Shown here: piece by piece, positions 25,234-36,641 of the stretch | How the letters are laid out: each line of letters begins with the position of its first letter | Position numbering within the stretch: the stretch's first letter is position 1 | Source: Lepturacanthus savala | Taxonomy: Eukaryota; Chordata; Actinopteri; Scombriformes; Trichiuridae | Reading direction: 5' to 3' | NCBI GenBank assembly: GCA_030544235.1 | Contig: JARUPU010000029.1 | Span: forward strand, 2,230,255-2,294,254 | DNA length: 64,000 nucleotides | The notes under the pieces: model-generated | What the model was told of the DNA's origin: nothing | What the model saw: only the letters and a program-made list of their open reading frames with translations | The model's database searches: none | Made by a program: the position numbers and the translations under genes

Positions 25234-25984
25234 AGGTAAACTTAAACGCACAGTTCAGTCTAAGCTGCCCTAGGAGTGTGAATACTGGGGGAAGTACAGT
25301 CACTGAGCTCTATCATCTCTTTCTGGTACCATGTACCACTGTCATTAATAAACAGTATCTAGTTTATACTTGGTCTTTACATCACTATTCACCAGAGTCC
25401 TTCTCCCCACTCCCCTTCGGGGGAGTGGCTACTGTTTCAGTTCATCCGCACGAGGCCCAACGATGACGACTCCTGATGCGACTCATCGAGGCCCCTGATG
25501 AACCTTCACCTGCCTGGTTGGACCCACCCTTCTGCCCCCACCCTACGGCATCTCTACAGACTGAAACATCTTTATAGACTATTATTTCATCATAAGATGG
25601 ATGTCTGTCCGTCCATGGGAGTGGATCTCTCCTTCACTGTGGTCCTCCTCGAGGTTTCTCCTTTTTCCCACTGGGTTTTTGAGTTTTTCCTTGCCGAGAA
25701 GGAGGGTCTAAGGACGGGGGATGTCTGAGTGACTTTGGACTGGATTTTGTAAAGCACTTTGAGACAACTGTGTTGTAAAATTGGGCTATATAAATAAAGT
25801 GAATTGAATTGAGACCAAAGGAGATCCACCCCGGCATGCCACGATTCCCTCCACGATTGAACGCAGATGGGAATTGCCAACCATGAGGACAAACTGCAAA
25901 AGAAAAAATTGTTTAAGATGTGCAAATCCTCTAAAGTTAGTCTGACATTAATTAGTCTCCAAAAACTGGGACCGAGCCATACCT

Positions 25985-26730
25985 TGTCTGTTGACGGCGG
26001 AGGAACCACGACCATCTTGGTGTGCTTGGTGTAGTAGGACCTGGGCCAGGTCACCGGACGGTGACGCCTGCCACAGCCCCGACCTGTAGAAATACAACAA
26101 AGGAGATCAAAGTCTGGAACATTTTACATGAAAAAAGCCCAGATAACTGTTTACTGATGAGCAACACGAACCGACACATTATAAACACATTAAAGTAAAA
26201 AGAGTGGGTCATGTAACAGGCCAGAAGCCAGGGACAGGGAGGAGGAGGTCCGACCTGGGGGACACCTGCCGAGCAGCAGGGACTAACAGGCAGGGCATCT
26301 GATGAATGCAAACAGCAATGACAACAGTCAGGATTCACTCATTGGAGGATGATTCATTAGAAATGATAACCAACCAACCAAATAGCCAACCAGAGGGAGA
26401 CTTACCTTTGCAGTTGGGGACTCTGTGGCGACGGTCCTCAGGGTCCAGACTCCAGGGGGTGGGAGCGGGGTCACAGGCGGGGTCGTCTGAAATCAAGAAA
26501 ACAATAGCCAGGCTTTAAGAGCTTCAATGTTGTTGCAAAGATCAGTATTGTAGAGGCAGACTGTCAGAGGACTGGATGATGATGCTGGTTTTGATGTGTA
26601 AATGGTGACATGGTTTTGAGAAGACGTGGGATGTGGATGGTGCAGTTACCTCCTGGAACCGAGGGTCCAGCGGCCTCCAGTGCAGCGCCCGGCCCGGGAG
26701 TGCTTCCCCTTCCATGGATCAAGCACAAGT
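25985..26730 (-). pseudogene. Helentron copy 2, leader exons
   Basis: Four small exons matching the 5' coding exons of the intact copy, in reverse. They are about 25,988-26,087 (GRGCGRRH... exon), about 26,225-26,300, about 26,408-26,487 (proline-rich) and about 26,650-26,730 (basic leader). The leader start is altered: bases around the ATG used in the intact copy are deleted. Conservation of exon order and splice sites between the copies is the best evidence that the copy 1 exons are real. Confidence 0.7.
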
Positions 26731-27061
26731 TCCAAATGAAGTTAGTAAATGTGGTGAAAATGGTAGAGATGTATGGAATGATTGTTCCTGTGTGACAGGT
26801 GTGTGGGTGTGTGTAAATGCAGGTATGTGTTTGTGAAACCTGAGGAGGAGCTGCAGGAGAGAAGAAGACCACCACAAATGTTATTACTGATTATATTAAC
26901 TACATTGACTCACATTAACATTTAGTTTACTGAAATAATTTAACTACAGCAACTCACAACAGTAAGAACACAATCTATCAAATCAGTTAATGACATTATG
27001 ATCACATTAACATGTTAACACACATCAGTTAAAGACATCAAAATCACATGACTATGTTCAA

Positions 27062-27111
<50 letters not shown>
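27062..27111. repeat. (AC)n microsatellite
   Basis: About 25 AC dinucleotides in intron-1 sequence of Helentron copy 2. It corresponds to one unit of the TG minisatellite that is expanded in copy 1 (48,546-51,680). Confidence 0.95.
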
Positions 27112-27113
<2 letters not shown>

Positions 27114-27792
27114 CAGTTAAATACAATCAAATCACATGACTACACAGCAAAATCTGTAGTGTTGTTTTTTCAGTGTAAATAATTTTGAGTTGTGGGTGTT
27201 GATTTTGGTGTTATTTTAACACTTTTAGTGATAAAAAAGCTCTGCGGGCAGTGTTAATCAAGCAAGTGACATGTTAGCACCTGTGACTGAGTTACATTCA
27301 CTCCTGGCTTTGTTGATGTAAATATCCGGACCATTAACCAAAACGAAGAAGAAGACAATATCCGGTTCGCTGGCATTTCTACCTCACAACGGTTGGAAGC
27401 GGGAGAAATAGGAGGAGACATCAGCCTAGACTGTGTAATCTACGGTTTAAATAAGGTAAGAACTGGATATATTACCTTCTACATGATTGTAATGACAGCA
27501 TCAAGTCATGTTAAAATATCGTGTGGTGTGATGCGACTCTGTTGTGAGATGTGAATTACATCATCTCCTACACCTTGCAAGCTTCACTGTTTGTAGCTTG
27601 CAAGGTAATAACATTCGGAATCGCTACCTCGAGGTGGTTGCTTGCAGTAAAACAAACTTGTTGAGAGTAATTTTTCCAGCCAAATATTGAGTATCTGAAA
27701 GAAATGTGATAACGGGGGTTTCCCCATGAATTAGATGTATCCTGGTGCTCATTGGTGGTGGTGAGCGAATACGGTAAGGTGACACGTTTGAA

Positions 27793-27888
27793 GAGGATCT
27801 GGCTATTGCCAGTGTTGCGTTTGGGAGGATCCGGCTAATACCAGTGTTGCGTTCGGGAGGATCCGGCTAATGTCGGAGTTGCGTTCAG
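27793..27888 (+). repeat. Three 32-bp tandem repeats
   Basis: Three copies of a 32-bp unit beginning GAGGATC(C/T)GGCTA and ending GTTGCGTT, diverged at a few positions, near the left end of the EnSpm-like element. They could be subterminal binding sites; this is a guess. Confidence 0.8.
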
Positions 27889-28844
27889 GAATACGAAAAA
27901 TACGAAGAAAAGGTGGTTATAAAGCAGAAGTAATTAGGGGGCAAATAACTGTTTCTCCAGTAGGTGCCGCGATATGATCATCATGGCCGGCGAGGATGAT
28001 TGATGAAGAAGACTGGAGTTTCCGCGCATGTGCGGGTTGTTGTTATTCTCCCTGTGACTGAGAGGGATGTATGTTCACTTGCTCAGCTTCCGCTGCACAT
28101 AGAGATCAATGTAATCCATCTAGTTAAGAGGATGGTTTAAATTGTTTTCAATAGTTTTTTTTGTCATTGTAGTTGGTAGTCCATGTTATGGTTGATGGAC
28201 AGAACATCATCAGTGTTTAGACAACGTTTTAGCTCAGATTTTTTAATCCTGGAAGTCCCAAACTGTCAATATCTTTCCAACTTTGTGTAAGTAAAGTCAA
28301 CAACTTTCCGGTCACATGATACAAACCAAAATTAAATAGAACGAAATCCTGTGATGATTCCATTCTCTCATATTCTAATTTTAATTTCAAAACGGCGAAA
28401 AATATGCCTTTATTTGTTTTCCGAATTTTGATTTGAAAACGAGAAATGAAATAAATAGTTATCCGTTTTCCAATTTTGGATTCTAAAACGGATATGGAAT
28501 GAACGAATGATACTGATAATTCTTCTTCGTATTCCTCCAAAAATATGTGATAACTTGCCAATAAAAATGACCACAAAATACAGATGCCAAGTTTCCACTT
28601 TTTATCTGGATTACAAAACTATAAACTGAAATATAGTATTGTGACTATTTGTGGATTAACATTTTTTCCTGTCAAATGATACCACTTTGTCAAATTTAGA
28701 AATGCGCGACAACGTGGGGGAGGGGTGCCGTTGTAATTGTAGCGAAATTGTACCTTTTCCCAACCCTTCACATTCTTGCAAGGACCACCCATCCTGGTCT
28801 CAAAAGTAAATTTTTTGCACACTTCTCTAGTTACTCTACAAGGT

Positions 28845-29727
28845 GCAGTCATAAGAAGCGGGACTGTTGCTCAAAGTACCAAAATACCAAGAAGTACATC
28901 CGATTAATGTCAGGATTCACCTTTGTGGATTTCCTTGCTCAAGGTGAGTAGCCATCTCATAGTTGCCCTCATAACAATACACAAGGACTGATTTTTTTGG
29001 GATGACTATATTTTATGTTAAATTTGGGTATCTATCTGCCCTCCAAAACAATTTGCATATACACACATGTGTTCGTAATGATGGAAATTCAACATTCCCA
29101 TGCTGTGGTGTTGTTCAAATAAAAAAATGTAACTTCAGAAGTTAAAATCACCATGTCTTTTTAAAATCTGTTTTAATAAACGTGTTCTCTCTACAGTCAG
29201 AAACAAGCTTGGGCTTCCTCATGCTATGGAACTGGATGCTTTTGATGAAACAGACGAACTAATTGAGAAAGACATTTTTTCTGAACTGATAGAGGCCAGT
29301 CCAGATTAATGCCTTACAGTACGTGAGAGAATCCCTGATGCAGATAGTTACATTTCTCCGTTATCTCTGAACTGTGTAGAAACAAAACAAACAAAAAACA
29401 ACCATATCCCAATCAGTTAAAAGCTGGGAGTAACAATTGGCCAAATATGGAAAAAAACAAAAACCGTGATTGCTACAGGTGTATGATTAGTGTAAGACTT
29501 TATAATTGGCGTTCTTTAAACTGTATGTTTGAAAAATTTGTTTTTTGTAACCTCATTCTGATCTCTTGAAATATATTATCCACCCAGCTAAGACCCTTGA
29601 GGAAAACCTCTTTCTTGAGATACAGATTGCTCCTGATCCAAGTGCCACAATACAAGACAGCAATTCAGGGGAAGGCGAGTCTCATTGTAATATCAATTGT
29701 GATGCTGTTTCCCAATTATCAGTTTAG
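28845..29727 (+). pseudogene. PB1-like exons of an EnSpm cargo gene
   Basis: Three exon-like pieces. The first (about 28,855-28,943) encodes KYQNTKKYIRLMSGFTFVDF and ends at a GTGAGT donor. The second (29,196-29,309) follows a CTCTCTACAG acceptor and encodes VRNKLGLPHAMELDAFDETD and then an acidic end with a stop. The third (about 29,590-29,727) encodes an acidic stretch and a stop. The style matches PB1-like N-termini of SAM-domain proteins that are repetitive in fish genomes. The gene is interrupted downstream by the piggyBac remnant. Function in the transposon is unknown. Confidence 0.5.
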
Positions 29728-29840
29728 ATCTCATGTCTCTGCCTCTACTCATCATCTCTGTCTCTACTTTAATATGATTTTCAAAAAATATCTTAAGAGA
29801 ATGATCTATATAATTGCAAAAACAGTTTGAAAATGTGGGA

Positions 29841-30418
29841 TCAGGCTTCTGTGCGGGGGACATGCTTCCTTCTTTCAATGAATGGAGTTACAAGTGCCTT
29901 TCCTAGCAGCTCCAGGAACACCCTCCTCTTGTTCTTCTTATGAGATATCCAGGTCAGGTTGATCTCTCTCCAAATCACAACGGCATTGTAGGAGGAAACA
30001 TCAATGATGTTGTGGAAGATGACCAGGGGCCAGTGGGCAGTCATCCTTCTACAGCTGTATGTTCCAATCACCTTATCTAGATTGTCCACACCTCCTTTGT
30101 TGCAGTTGTAGTCTAGGATGATGACTGGCTTCCTGTCCTCACGATCACTAATGTCAGTGTGCTCATAAGAACTACATTCTTGTTTTTCTTTGAGAGGTAA
30201 GAAACTACAGTGGTCATGGCCGTGAAGGCGAACTTTGATGAGAAGACCTCTCTCTCCTTTGATGCAAGCAGTGCTGGTAGGAGCTCAGGCTTGTTCTTTC
30301 GAACTGTACCAACCATGGTGATCTTCCTCTTCAGGAGCTGCTGTCCAAGTTCATAAGATGATTTATCATGCTCTGGGTTATATTCCTCCCCATCTTCTTC
30401 TTCTGATACATCCTCCAC
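29841..30418 (-). pseudogene. piggyBac transposase C-terminal remnant
   Basis: Two minus-strand frames (30,113-30,418 then 29,841-30,089) with strings typical of PGBD transposases: LLKRKITMVGTVRKNKPELL, SSKFAFTAMTTVVSYL, and VDNLDKVIGTYSCRRMTAHW followed by PLVIFHNIIDVSSYNA. The latter carries the catalytic-core end and C-terminal region. A frame change or loss separates the two pieces (around 30,100-30,130), and the N-terminal half is missing. Confidence 0.8.
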
Positions 30419-31019
30419 TCCCTCTCCTGAATCAGAGTTGTCTTGTTAGACATCAGAAAAAATCATCTCTAGAACTTCAATGTCATAACGAACACTCATG
30501 GCGCCAGCACAGAAAGAATTTGGGTTCCTGTCACCTGCAGCACCTTTATAACTCCTTGAAATACACAAAAAAGAGCTCTGCCGTCTGCGAGAATGCCACC
30601 TATCTTGTCTTGTTTATGTCTTCTACTGTCTTGTTCATGTTTACTATTAATTGATCTGAGACTGATCAAAGGCACAGCAATCCATGATAAGACCACCTGA
30701 TTTGTCTTGTTTACTTCTGCTACTGATTGATCTGAGACACACCTAAAACATTGTAACATTCTGTGGTGTGTAAATAACTCTGTGACCTTGATTTCAACTC
30801 TATTTGCCTCACGGGTCATTTTGACCCGAAGACCACCTTTGTAAATTTTTTTGTACAGCTTACATGGAAATGTGAATAAAAACATTTCATTTTTTCTACT
30901 GTTGGGGCCAATCTAGGAAAAGTCATGAAATTTAAAGTTAAAAAAATTATCATTTAGGAGATTTCTTTTTGGTTTTTAAACACAGTGGCGGGTCATTTTG
31001 ACCCGAGGACAACAGGAGG
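29841..31019 (-). mobile_element. piggyBac-type transposon, truncated
   Basis: Minus-strand fragment. The right end is clear: CGGGTCATTTTGACCCG followed by AGGACAACAGGAGGG and TTAA (31,020-31,023), the usual piggyBac target. A second CGGGTCATTTTGACCCG lies near 30,810. The transposase C-terminal part is readable at 29,841-30,418. No matching left terminus was found, so the 3' end is lost. The insertion lies inside the SAM-family cargo gene of the EnSpm-like element, which resumes right after the TTAA. Confidence 0.75.
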
Positions 31020-31023
31020 GTTA

Positions 31024-31957
31024 ATGATGTTTTACAAAAGGAGCACTGCTATGATGGGGAGAAAGGCACTGGATATTTAGCATGGCGCCTTAAGACCATG
31101 TCCAGGTATACAGCAAAAAGACCAGCCAAGACAGCTGCATTGGTTGAAGCACAAGGACCTAAGTGCCGAAGATTGGCAGCCACTTTACCTGAGCAGCTTG
31201 ATGGAGATGCATGCAGGGAAGCCATCATTTCTGAATCACCCCCATGATAAAGCAAGTGTGTTTCAGAAAATGAACATGACCTTTCAGCCAAAACCTAGTG
31301 CATGACCCACAGAGAACGGCAGATGTTTCTAAAACATTTCCACGGTTCTTTGATGTTTGATGTCAAAGGGCTGGTGAGTTATTTATTTAGAGTTTACTAT
31401 TTTGTTTCTTGAATTTAAGTACAATATGCTGATTTTTTTCAAATGTTTGTGCATTTATGATTCTATGATCAACAGCTGAATCAAGACTTCGTTCTACTGT
31501 GCTTGAGAAGTGGGACACAACTTTCAGGTCCAAGATTATCAGTGAGGCTAAAAACCTCACTCAGTCAATTGACCTGTGCCGACTTCTAAAAGCTGCTGAG
31601 ACAGACAACGATGATGACAGTAAGCTAATGAACATGTTTGATTTTTATTCTTTACTGCAAGTGCTGGTTAATGGGGGTATTCCTGCATGATACTAATGGG
31701 CTTTTTTCTCCATCTTATTTTCCTATTGATAGGGTGGGACAGTGACATGGCTTCTCTGCTGCTCCTTCTCCATCTCCTGCCACCCACAGCTGGATAGAAG
31801 AGGACTAAGATAAGTCCCAGTGATGCAGTGGACAAAATGTTGCACTTTCACAAGGTATGCATGTCTTCTATTATCTAAACAGTATTTTATATGTATTAAC
31901 TCAATTTGAAATGCACTGAAATGAAAGTCTTCTCTCTCTTGCCCTCTATTACACACA

Positions 31958-31995
<38 letters not shown>

Positions 31996-32350
31996 CACAC
32001 TCCGTTGCTAACTCTTGTCCCCCACAAAAAAAACACCTCAACTTAGTCCCAGCTGAGCTGAGCTGGCAAAACATCGGTGTTGATGTTCTATTTTTTAGTC
32101 ATGCTGCAGCCTGGATGAACACCTTTGGAAGAGGGATGGAAGGCAACCATACATCCTTGCTGTGCGTCGAACCAAGAACACGATTGACACGTTCTACATT
32201 GTTGTGGACCAACAGCTCATCCCCTGCAAAGCCACTAGCTCATTGGGTGCATTTGATGAACTCTTTAAATCCCATTACGTGCTCAACCTGTCTTATGAGG
32301 AGTACCTGGGCCAGCTCTTCACCTTTGTGCAAATGTCTACAACATTGACA
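31024..32350 (+). pseudogene. SAM-domain-protein-like cargo gene, broken
   Basis: Exon-like blocks interrupted by introns and stops. They are: about 31,052-31,330 (EKGTGYLAWRLKTM, then GPKCRRLAATLPEQLDGDAC); 31,499-31,620 (LEKWDTTFRSKIISEAKNLT); 31,735-31,855 (WDSDMASLLLLLHLLPPTA...LHFHK then GTATGC); and 32,097-32,348 (YILAVRTKNTIDTFYIVVDQ, KATSSLGAFDELFKSHYVLN). These resemble a family annotated in fish as sterile alpha motif domain-containing 3-like, often repetitive. One shift is visible near 32,150. I infer it travelled as cargo of the transposon; the recall of the family is from memory. Confidence 0.5.
31951..31988. repeat. (AC)n microsatellite
   Basis: About 19 AC dinucleotides, with a few interruptions, in an intron-like stretch of the cargo gene. 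Confidence 0.9.
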
Positions 32351-32502
32351 TAGAAACAACCAATGAGTCTCCCAGAGTTTGTGAGCTAAGTTTCTGTCAA
32401 ACTGTGCATACTCCGTGCCAGTCCTTGATCTCTCATCTGAGACTTGATCAGTTTTTATCCTAGCACCAAGTTTAAGTTAGTTTGTGCACAAGATCGTTGT
32501 AG

Positions 32503-34762
32503 GTGTCACTTTTCAACATATTTAGGTTTCAAAATCATTTAATCAGTTCACATGTGGAAAATTCTTGTGAAAATGTAGATGCAGCAAGGCCAGAGTCATG
32601 TCAATCTAATATCCAAATGCCGCAAGATATCTCAGAAGTTGCTAGAACAAACATCACGCAGACCCCAGAATATCCATGCTTTGATAGTGAATCAGGTCAA
32701 AGACAAAGAAAACATAGAAAATATCTGTCCTTCAATTATTGCTAAACTACAAGCAAATGGTGTTGCAAATAGTGTCATTTCATCAGTTGTTGGTGATGTG
32801 GAAGATCTTAGTCGTGGGATGCACTCAGGTTAAGCAGCAAGTACTGTCTGCTGTGCCTATAGATAATCCTTTGAGAGAAACATTGGTAAAAGATCTGGAA
32901 ACCTTTGAAAACCCATTTGAGTACTTGAATACTGAAAGCAAAAGAGTAAATTATTTCAACAAGAAAGGGGTGTTGTGGAACCAGTAGAAAAATGTTAGGA
33001 ATTCGATATGATACAAGACGAAATAAACAAACAGATACTTATGATTAGGTCCCAGTGAATGATACATTTGTTTACATCCCAATTTTGGAAACGATCAAAT
33101 TCATGTGCCGAAATTCTGATATTTGCAAACTTGAGGAAACACGTTCATCAAAACTTGACGTATACAGTGATTTTTGTGACGAAGTTATTTTAGAACCCAT
33201 CCACTGTTCTCTAAACACCAGAATTCTTTACAAATCCAGTTGTTCTATGATGATTTTGAGACTGCGAACCCACTTGGGTCAAAACGTGGTGTTCACAAAA
33301 TAGGTGCTCTGTATTTTGCCCTCAGAAATCTTCCACCAAAGTTTAACTCTGCCCTGATGAATATTCATTTGATTGCATTGTTTCACACTAAAGACTTGGA
33401 AAAAATATGGCTTTGATCCTATTCTAGAGCCACTGATTAATGACATCAAAACACTTGAGAATTGTGGCCTTCATTTGCCTTTTTCTGTTGAAAAGATCTA
33501 TGGCACTGTATGTCAGGTAACTGGGGACAACTTGGGGATGCACACAATTCTGGGATTCACAGAATCGTTCAGTGGATGTCATTTTTGTTGTTTGTGTTTG
33601 ATAGAAAGAAATTATGCCCAGTCTATTTTTCATGAGGATGACCCCAGAATAATCTTGTGTGGAAAAGAAGTATTTGAAATGCACTGCAGTGAATTGCAGT
33701 CAGATCCAAAAAAGTTATCCGTGTTTGGTTTAAAAAAGGATTCGACTCTGAATGGCCTACATTTCTTTCATGTTTGTAACAATTTTTCTTTGGATATTAT
33801 GCATGACATTCTTGAAGGAGTGGCTCAGTATGAGCTGAAGTTATTGTTTGAATACCTCTCTGAAAACTTTTTGTCGAAACCTGATCTGTCCAGAATTTAT
33901 GCCTTTGACTATGGGTATGTGGAGTGCAAAAAACGGCCTACAAGGATAACCTTGGACAGTAGTGACAATGATATTGGGCTCAATTCAATTCAGACTCTTT
34001 GTCTTGTTCGAAACACTTTTGGTGACATTGTGCCAGAAAGAAACCAAAACTGGCTTTTGCTTTTAATTTTACTACAGATAATCATATTTTTTTCTCCATC
34101 TGTTTCACTTGACATGACTGTACTACTTAAACATTTGATAATAGAACACCATGAGTTGTTCAAAGAACTGTATCCTGATAAAAACCTGATTCCAGAACAT
34201 CACTTTATGATACATTATCCATCTTGTATCTGAAAAATTGGACCACTAATACATATGTGGAGCATGAGATTTGAGGCAAAACACAGGATTTTCAAAAATA
34301 CTCTTAAGAACACCAAATCCAAATCCTTTCAAAATGTACTGTGTATGGACCTAGTAAGTATTAAGTAAAAGTATTAATGTGGACAATGAAAACTTTTGCA
34401 ACGAGTTGGCTCAAGGTTTGCATGTGGAGCGTGCCTCTCAAGACATCCATGCAACTAACTGGGTGATAATCAGTGGAACAGAGTATAGGCCAGGGTTGAT
34501 CATTTGCACTCAGATTGAACATGAAATGCCAGTGTTTCTCAGAATAGAAAAAATAATTGTTGTTGATAGTATTATCTGCTTCTTTGGAAAAAGGCTTGTC
34601 GTTGATCATTTCAGTGAACATTTTCATTCTTACAAAGTATTTGAAAGTGATCACAGAGATGTTGTTAAAGCAGATGGTCTTGTGATTTATAAGCCCTTCG
34701 ATCTACAGAGTTCATATGGTGGAGATAAAGGCCAATATATTGTGCCATTATTTTCTTTGTAA
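32503..34762 (+). pseudogene. EnSpm-like transposase remnant
   Basis: A broken transposase-like gene. The best frame, 33,373-34,233 (286 codons), includes CHFCCLCL (a Cys cluster), LDIMHDILEGVAQYELKLL and LIPEHHFMIHYPSCI, phrases characteristic of the Transposase_21-like proteins of EnSpm/CACTA elements. Upstream fragments at 32,579-32,987 and 33,055-33,330 are in other frames. Downstream, 34,234-34,330 continues the protein (MWSMRFEAKHR) after a stop. A last exon-like frame is 34,379-34,762. At least three shifts or stops mean it is not functional. Assignment is by motif style. Confidence 0.65.
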
Positions 34763-35397
34763 ATGTGTATTAAAGAGGTTGGGACTCCTAATATGTACTT
34801 AAAGTATTTTTGTAAATGTTTGTATTGATCTTTTTGTGCCAATTCCTATGGTGCTGGGAAGTTATGGATGTTTGAATGCTGTTAATTGATCAGTCAACAC
34901 TTCTATTCACTTCGCATGTAATGTGAAACAGTTATAATATTCTGTTGAATAAAATAATGTAATATCACAATTTTAGTGCAAAAATACACTATTGTGTGAT
35001 CACATGACACTGTAGGTTGAAAATTAACACTCACTTAACAGTGAAAGGGAATAACACATTTTTGGTGTTAAAAATAAACTTTAATGTGTTATTAAATGAC
35101 ACTGTATTTTGTAAAATTAACACTTCAAGTGGAAGGGAATAACACAATTTAGAGTCAAAAGTGGACCTATGTGGGACTTCCGGTATGGTGCAGAAATGAG
35201 CAGCAGCATAAAACGGAGGCTCCCAGACAGTCTTCAACCCCCCCCACAAAAAATACTAGATTAACAAGTTGAAAAGTGGATTAAGTAGTATGAAAAGGGG
35301 GGACAAAAGATAAACCAGAGGAAAAACACAAGGTAAACCAAAGAAAAACGATAAAATACCGACTGAAAGTGAGGACACGCTAGCGGAACACGAGGCT

Positions 35398-35868
35398 ATG
35401 GATGCTATCCAAGCTAACATCATTGCGGAGATACAGGCGGTTCGTTCGGACCTGAAGAAAGAGCTGGTGGACTTTCGAGGAGAAGTAAACCAGAAATTAA
35501 GCGATATCGCCTCTGGCTTAAAGGAAATAACAGAAAGAGTTGAGGAGACAAAGCAGAGAATAGCCGACATGGAGGAGTGGAGCACCGACGCCAAGGGGTT
35601 ACTTTCCAACACACTTGAGCTTTACCAATCTATCCAAACCTAGCTGACGGACCTGGAGGCACGTTCGCGCAGGAACAACATTCGTATTCACGGCAATCCC
35701 GAGGGGGTGGAGGGGGACAACATAAAAACATTCATGGAAGAGTTTATTAAAACCGACACTCCCCGACACCCCCCTCGGTATCCAGCGTTGCCACCGGTCA
35801 CTGGGATGCAGACTGCCGCCAGGCTCTAACCCACGGTCCGTGATTATCAATTGGCAGAGAGATACATA
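35398..35868 (+). pseudogene. L1 ORF1 remnant with coiled coil
   Basis: From ATG 35,398 a Lys/Glu-rich, heptad-like stretch (about 80 residues, likely coiled coil) ends at TAG 35,641. The same frame continues with LTDLEARSRRNNIRIHGNPE, the start of the L1 ORF1 RNA-recognition region, then a second stop near 35,828. The RNA-binding ORF1 protein of L1 is the evident source. The hAT MITE starts right after the YQLAERYI codons. Confidence 0.75.
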
Positions 35869-35869
35869 C

Positions 35870-36406
35870 TAGAGCTGTCATTTTAACACGTTAATTCGAT
35901 TAATTAATTACACCGCAATTTAACACGTTAAATTTAATGCAATTAATTATGAGTATCAATGGTGGCGAAAATCCCATGTTAAATAAAGAAAACAATGTAC
36001 TAAAGTCACATTAGTTACATTATCCGAGTGCTGGAACAATTCCACTGTGCTTGTTTCAGTGTAATCTACGCTGTTTCGGTGTCTGTCTGTGCCGTTTGCC
36101 ACGGAGCAACAAGTCTGAGCGCGTCTCTGGTTGCTATGCAACGCGAGCCGAGCTAAACAAATGCATTGATCCGATTGGTTCAAACCACACGTGTTTGCTC
36201 TCACAGAGAAAAATTATGTTGGCACAATGCAGCGCAAAATATACGACTTCTATTATTCATTTTTGAATTGCTATATTGAGTTTAAGTGACTTCTTTATTT
36301 TATTTCAGAATGTTATTTATTTAACTGAATTGTTGTATTTGTATTTAATTAATTACAAAATCCTGTAATTAATTCGATTAATTTTTCTAATCGATTGACA
36401 GCACTA
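35870..36406. mobile_element. hAT-type MITE, 537 bp
   Basis: Terminal inverted repeats TAGAGCTGTCA and (reverse) TAGTGCTGTCA, with AT-rich inner parts (TTAATTCGATTAATTAA). Flanked by an 8-bp duplication with one mismatch: ATACATAC (35,862-35,869) and ATACGTAC (36,407-36,414). No transposase; non-autonomous. Confidence 0.88.
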
Positions 36407-36641
36407 ATACGTACATGATAAGATGTAATGATAAGATGTGTCATAAACTGGAAGACATTCAAAACTCTTTTGAAGTGTACTATAGGAACTTATACACGCA
36501 ACCCCGGGCAGCCGAATAAACAGTTATATCAGACTTCTTAGCATGCCTAGATTTACCATCAGTAGGAACAGAACAGAATAGAATAATGACAAAGAGATAA
36601 CTAATATAAATATAGCCATAACGAAACTGAAAGAAAATACA

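Larger units (their letters stand above)
20932..25811 (+). mobile_element. L2-type LINE, nearly full length
   Basis: A non-LTR retrotransposon of about 4.88 kb inserted in an SGNH exon of Helentron copy 2; the flanks rejoin to the uninterrupted exon of copy 1. It has a GC-rich 5' part, ORF1 (21,192-22,079), ORF2 (22,089-25,233) and a 3' UTR ending TATAAATAAAGTGAATTGAA with a short ATTGA-type repeat tail instead of poly(A), as is usual for L2/CR1 elements. No convincing target duplication was found. It is damaged by a few stops and one shift, so probably fairly young but inactive. Confidence 0.88.
20746..25893 (-). pseudogene. Helentron copy 2 SGNH exon split by L2
   Basis: The 273-bp GDS-containing exon of the intact copy is here in two pieces, 20,746 to about 20,931 and about 25,812 to 25,893, separated by the L2 LINE. 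The nucleophile block reads VGNSH instead of VGDSH. The splice acceptor (TTTTGCAG in reverse) is still visible next to 25,893. Confidence 0.8.

Noticed and set aside
29780..29840. Left terminus of the piggyBac element at a TTAA near 29,792
   Set aside because: No CCC...GGGTCA-like terminal repeat follows it; a lone TTAA in AT-rich DNA is not evidence.
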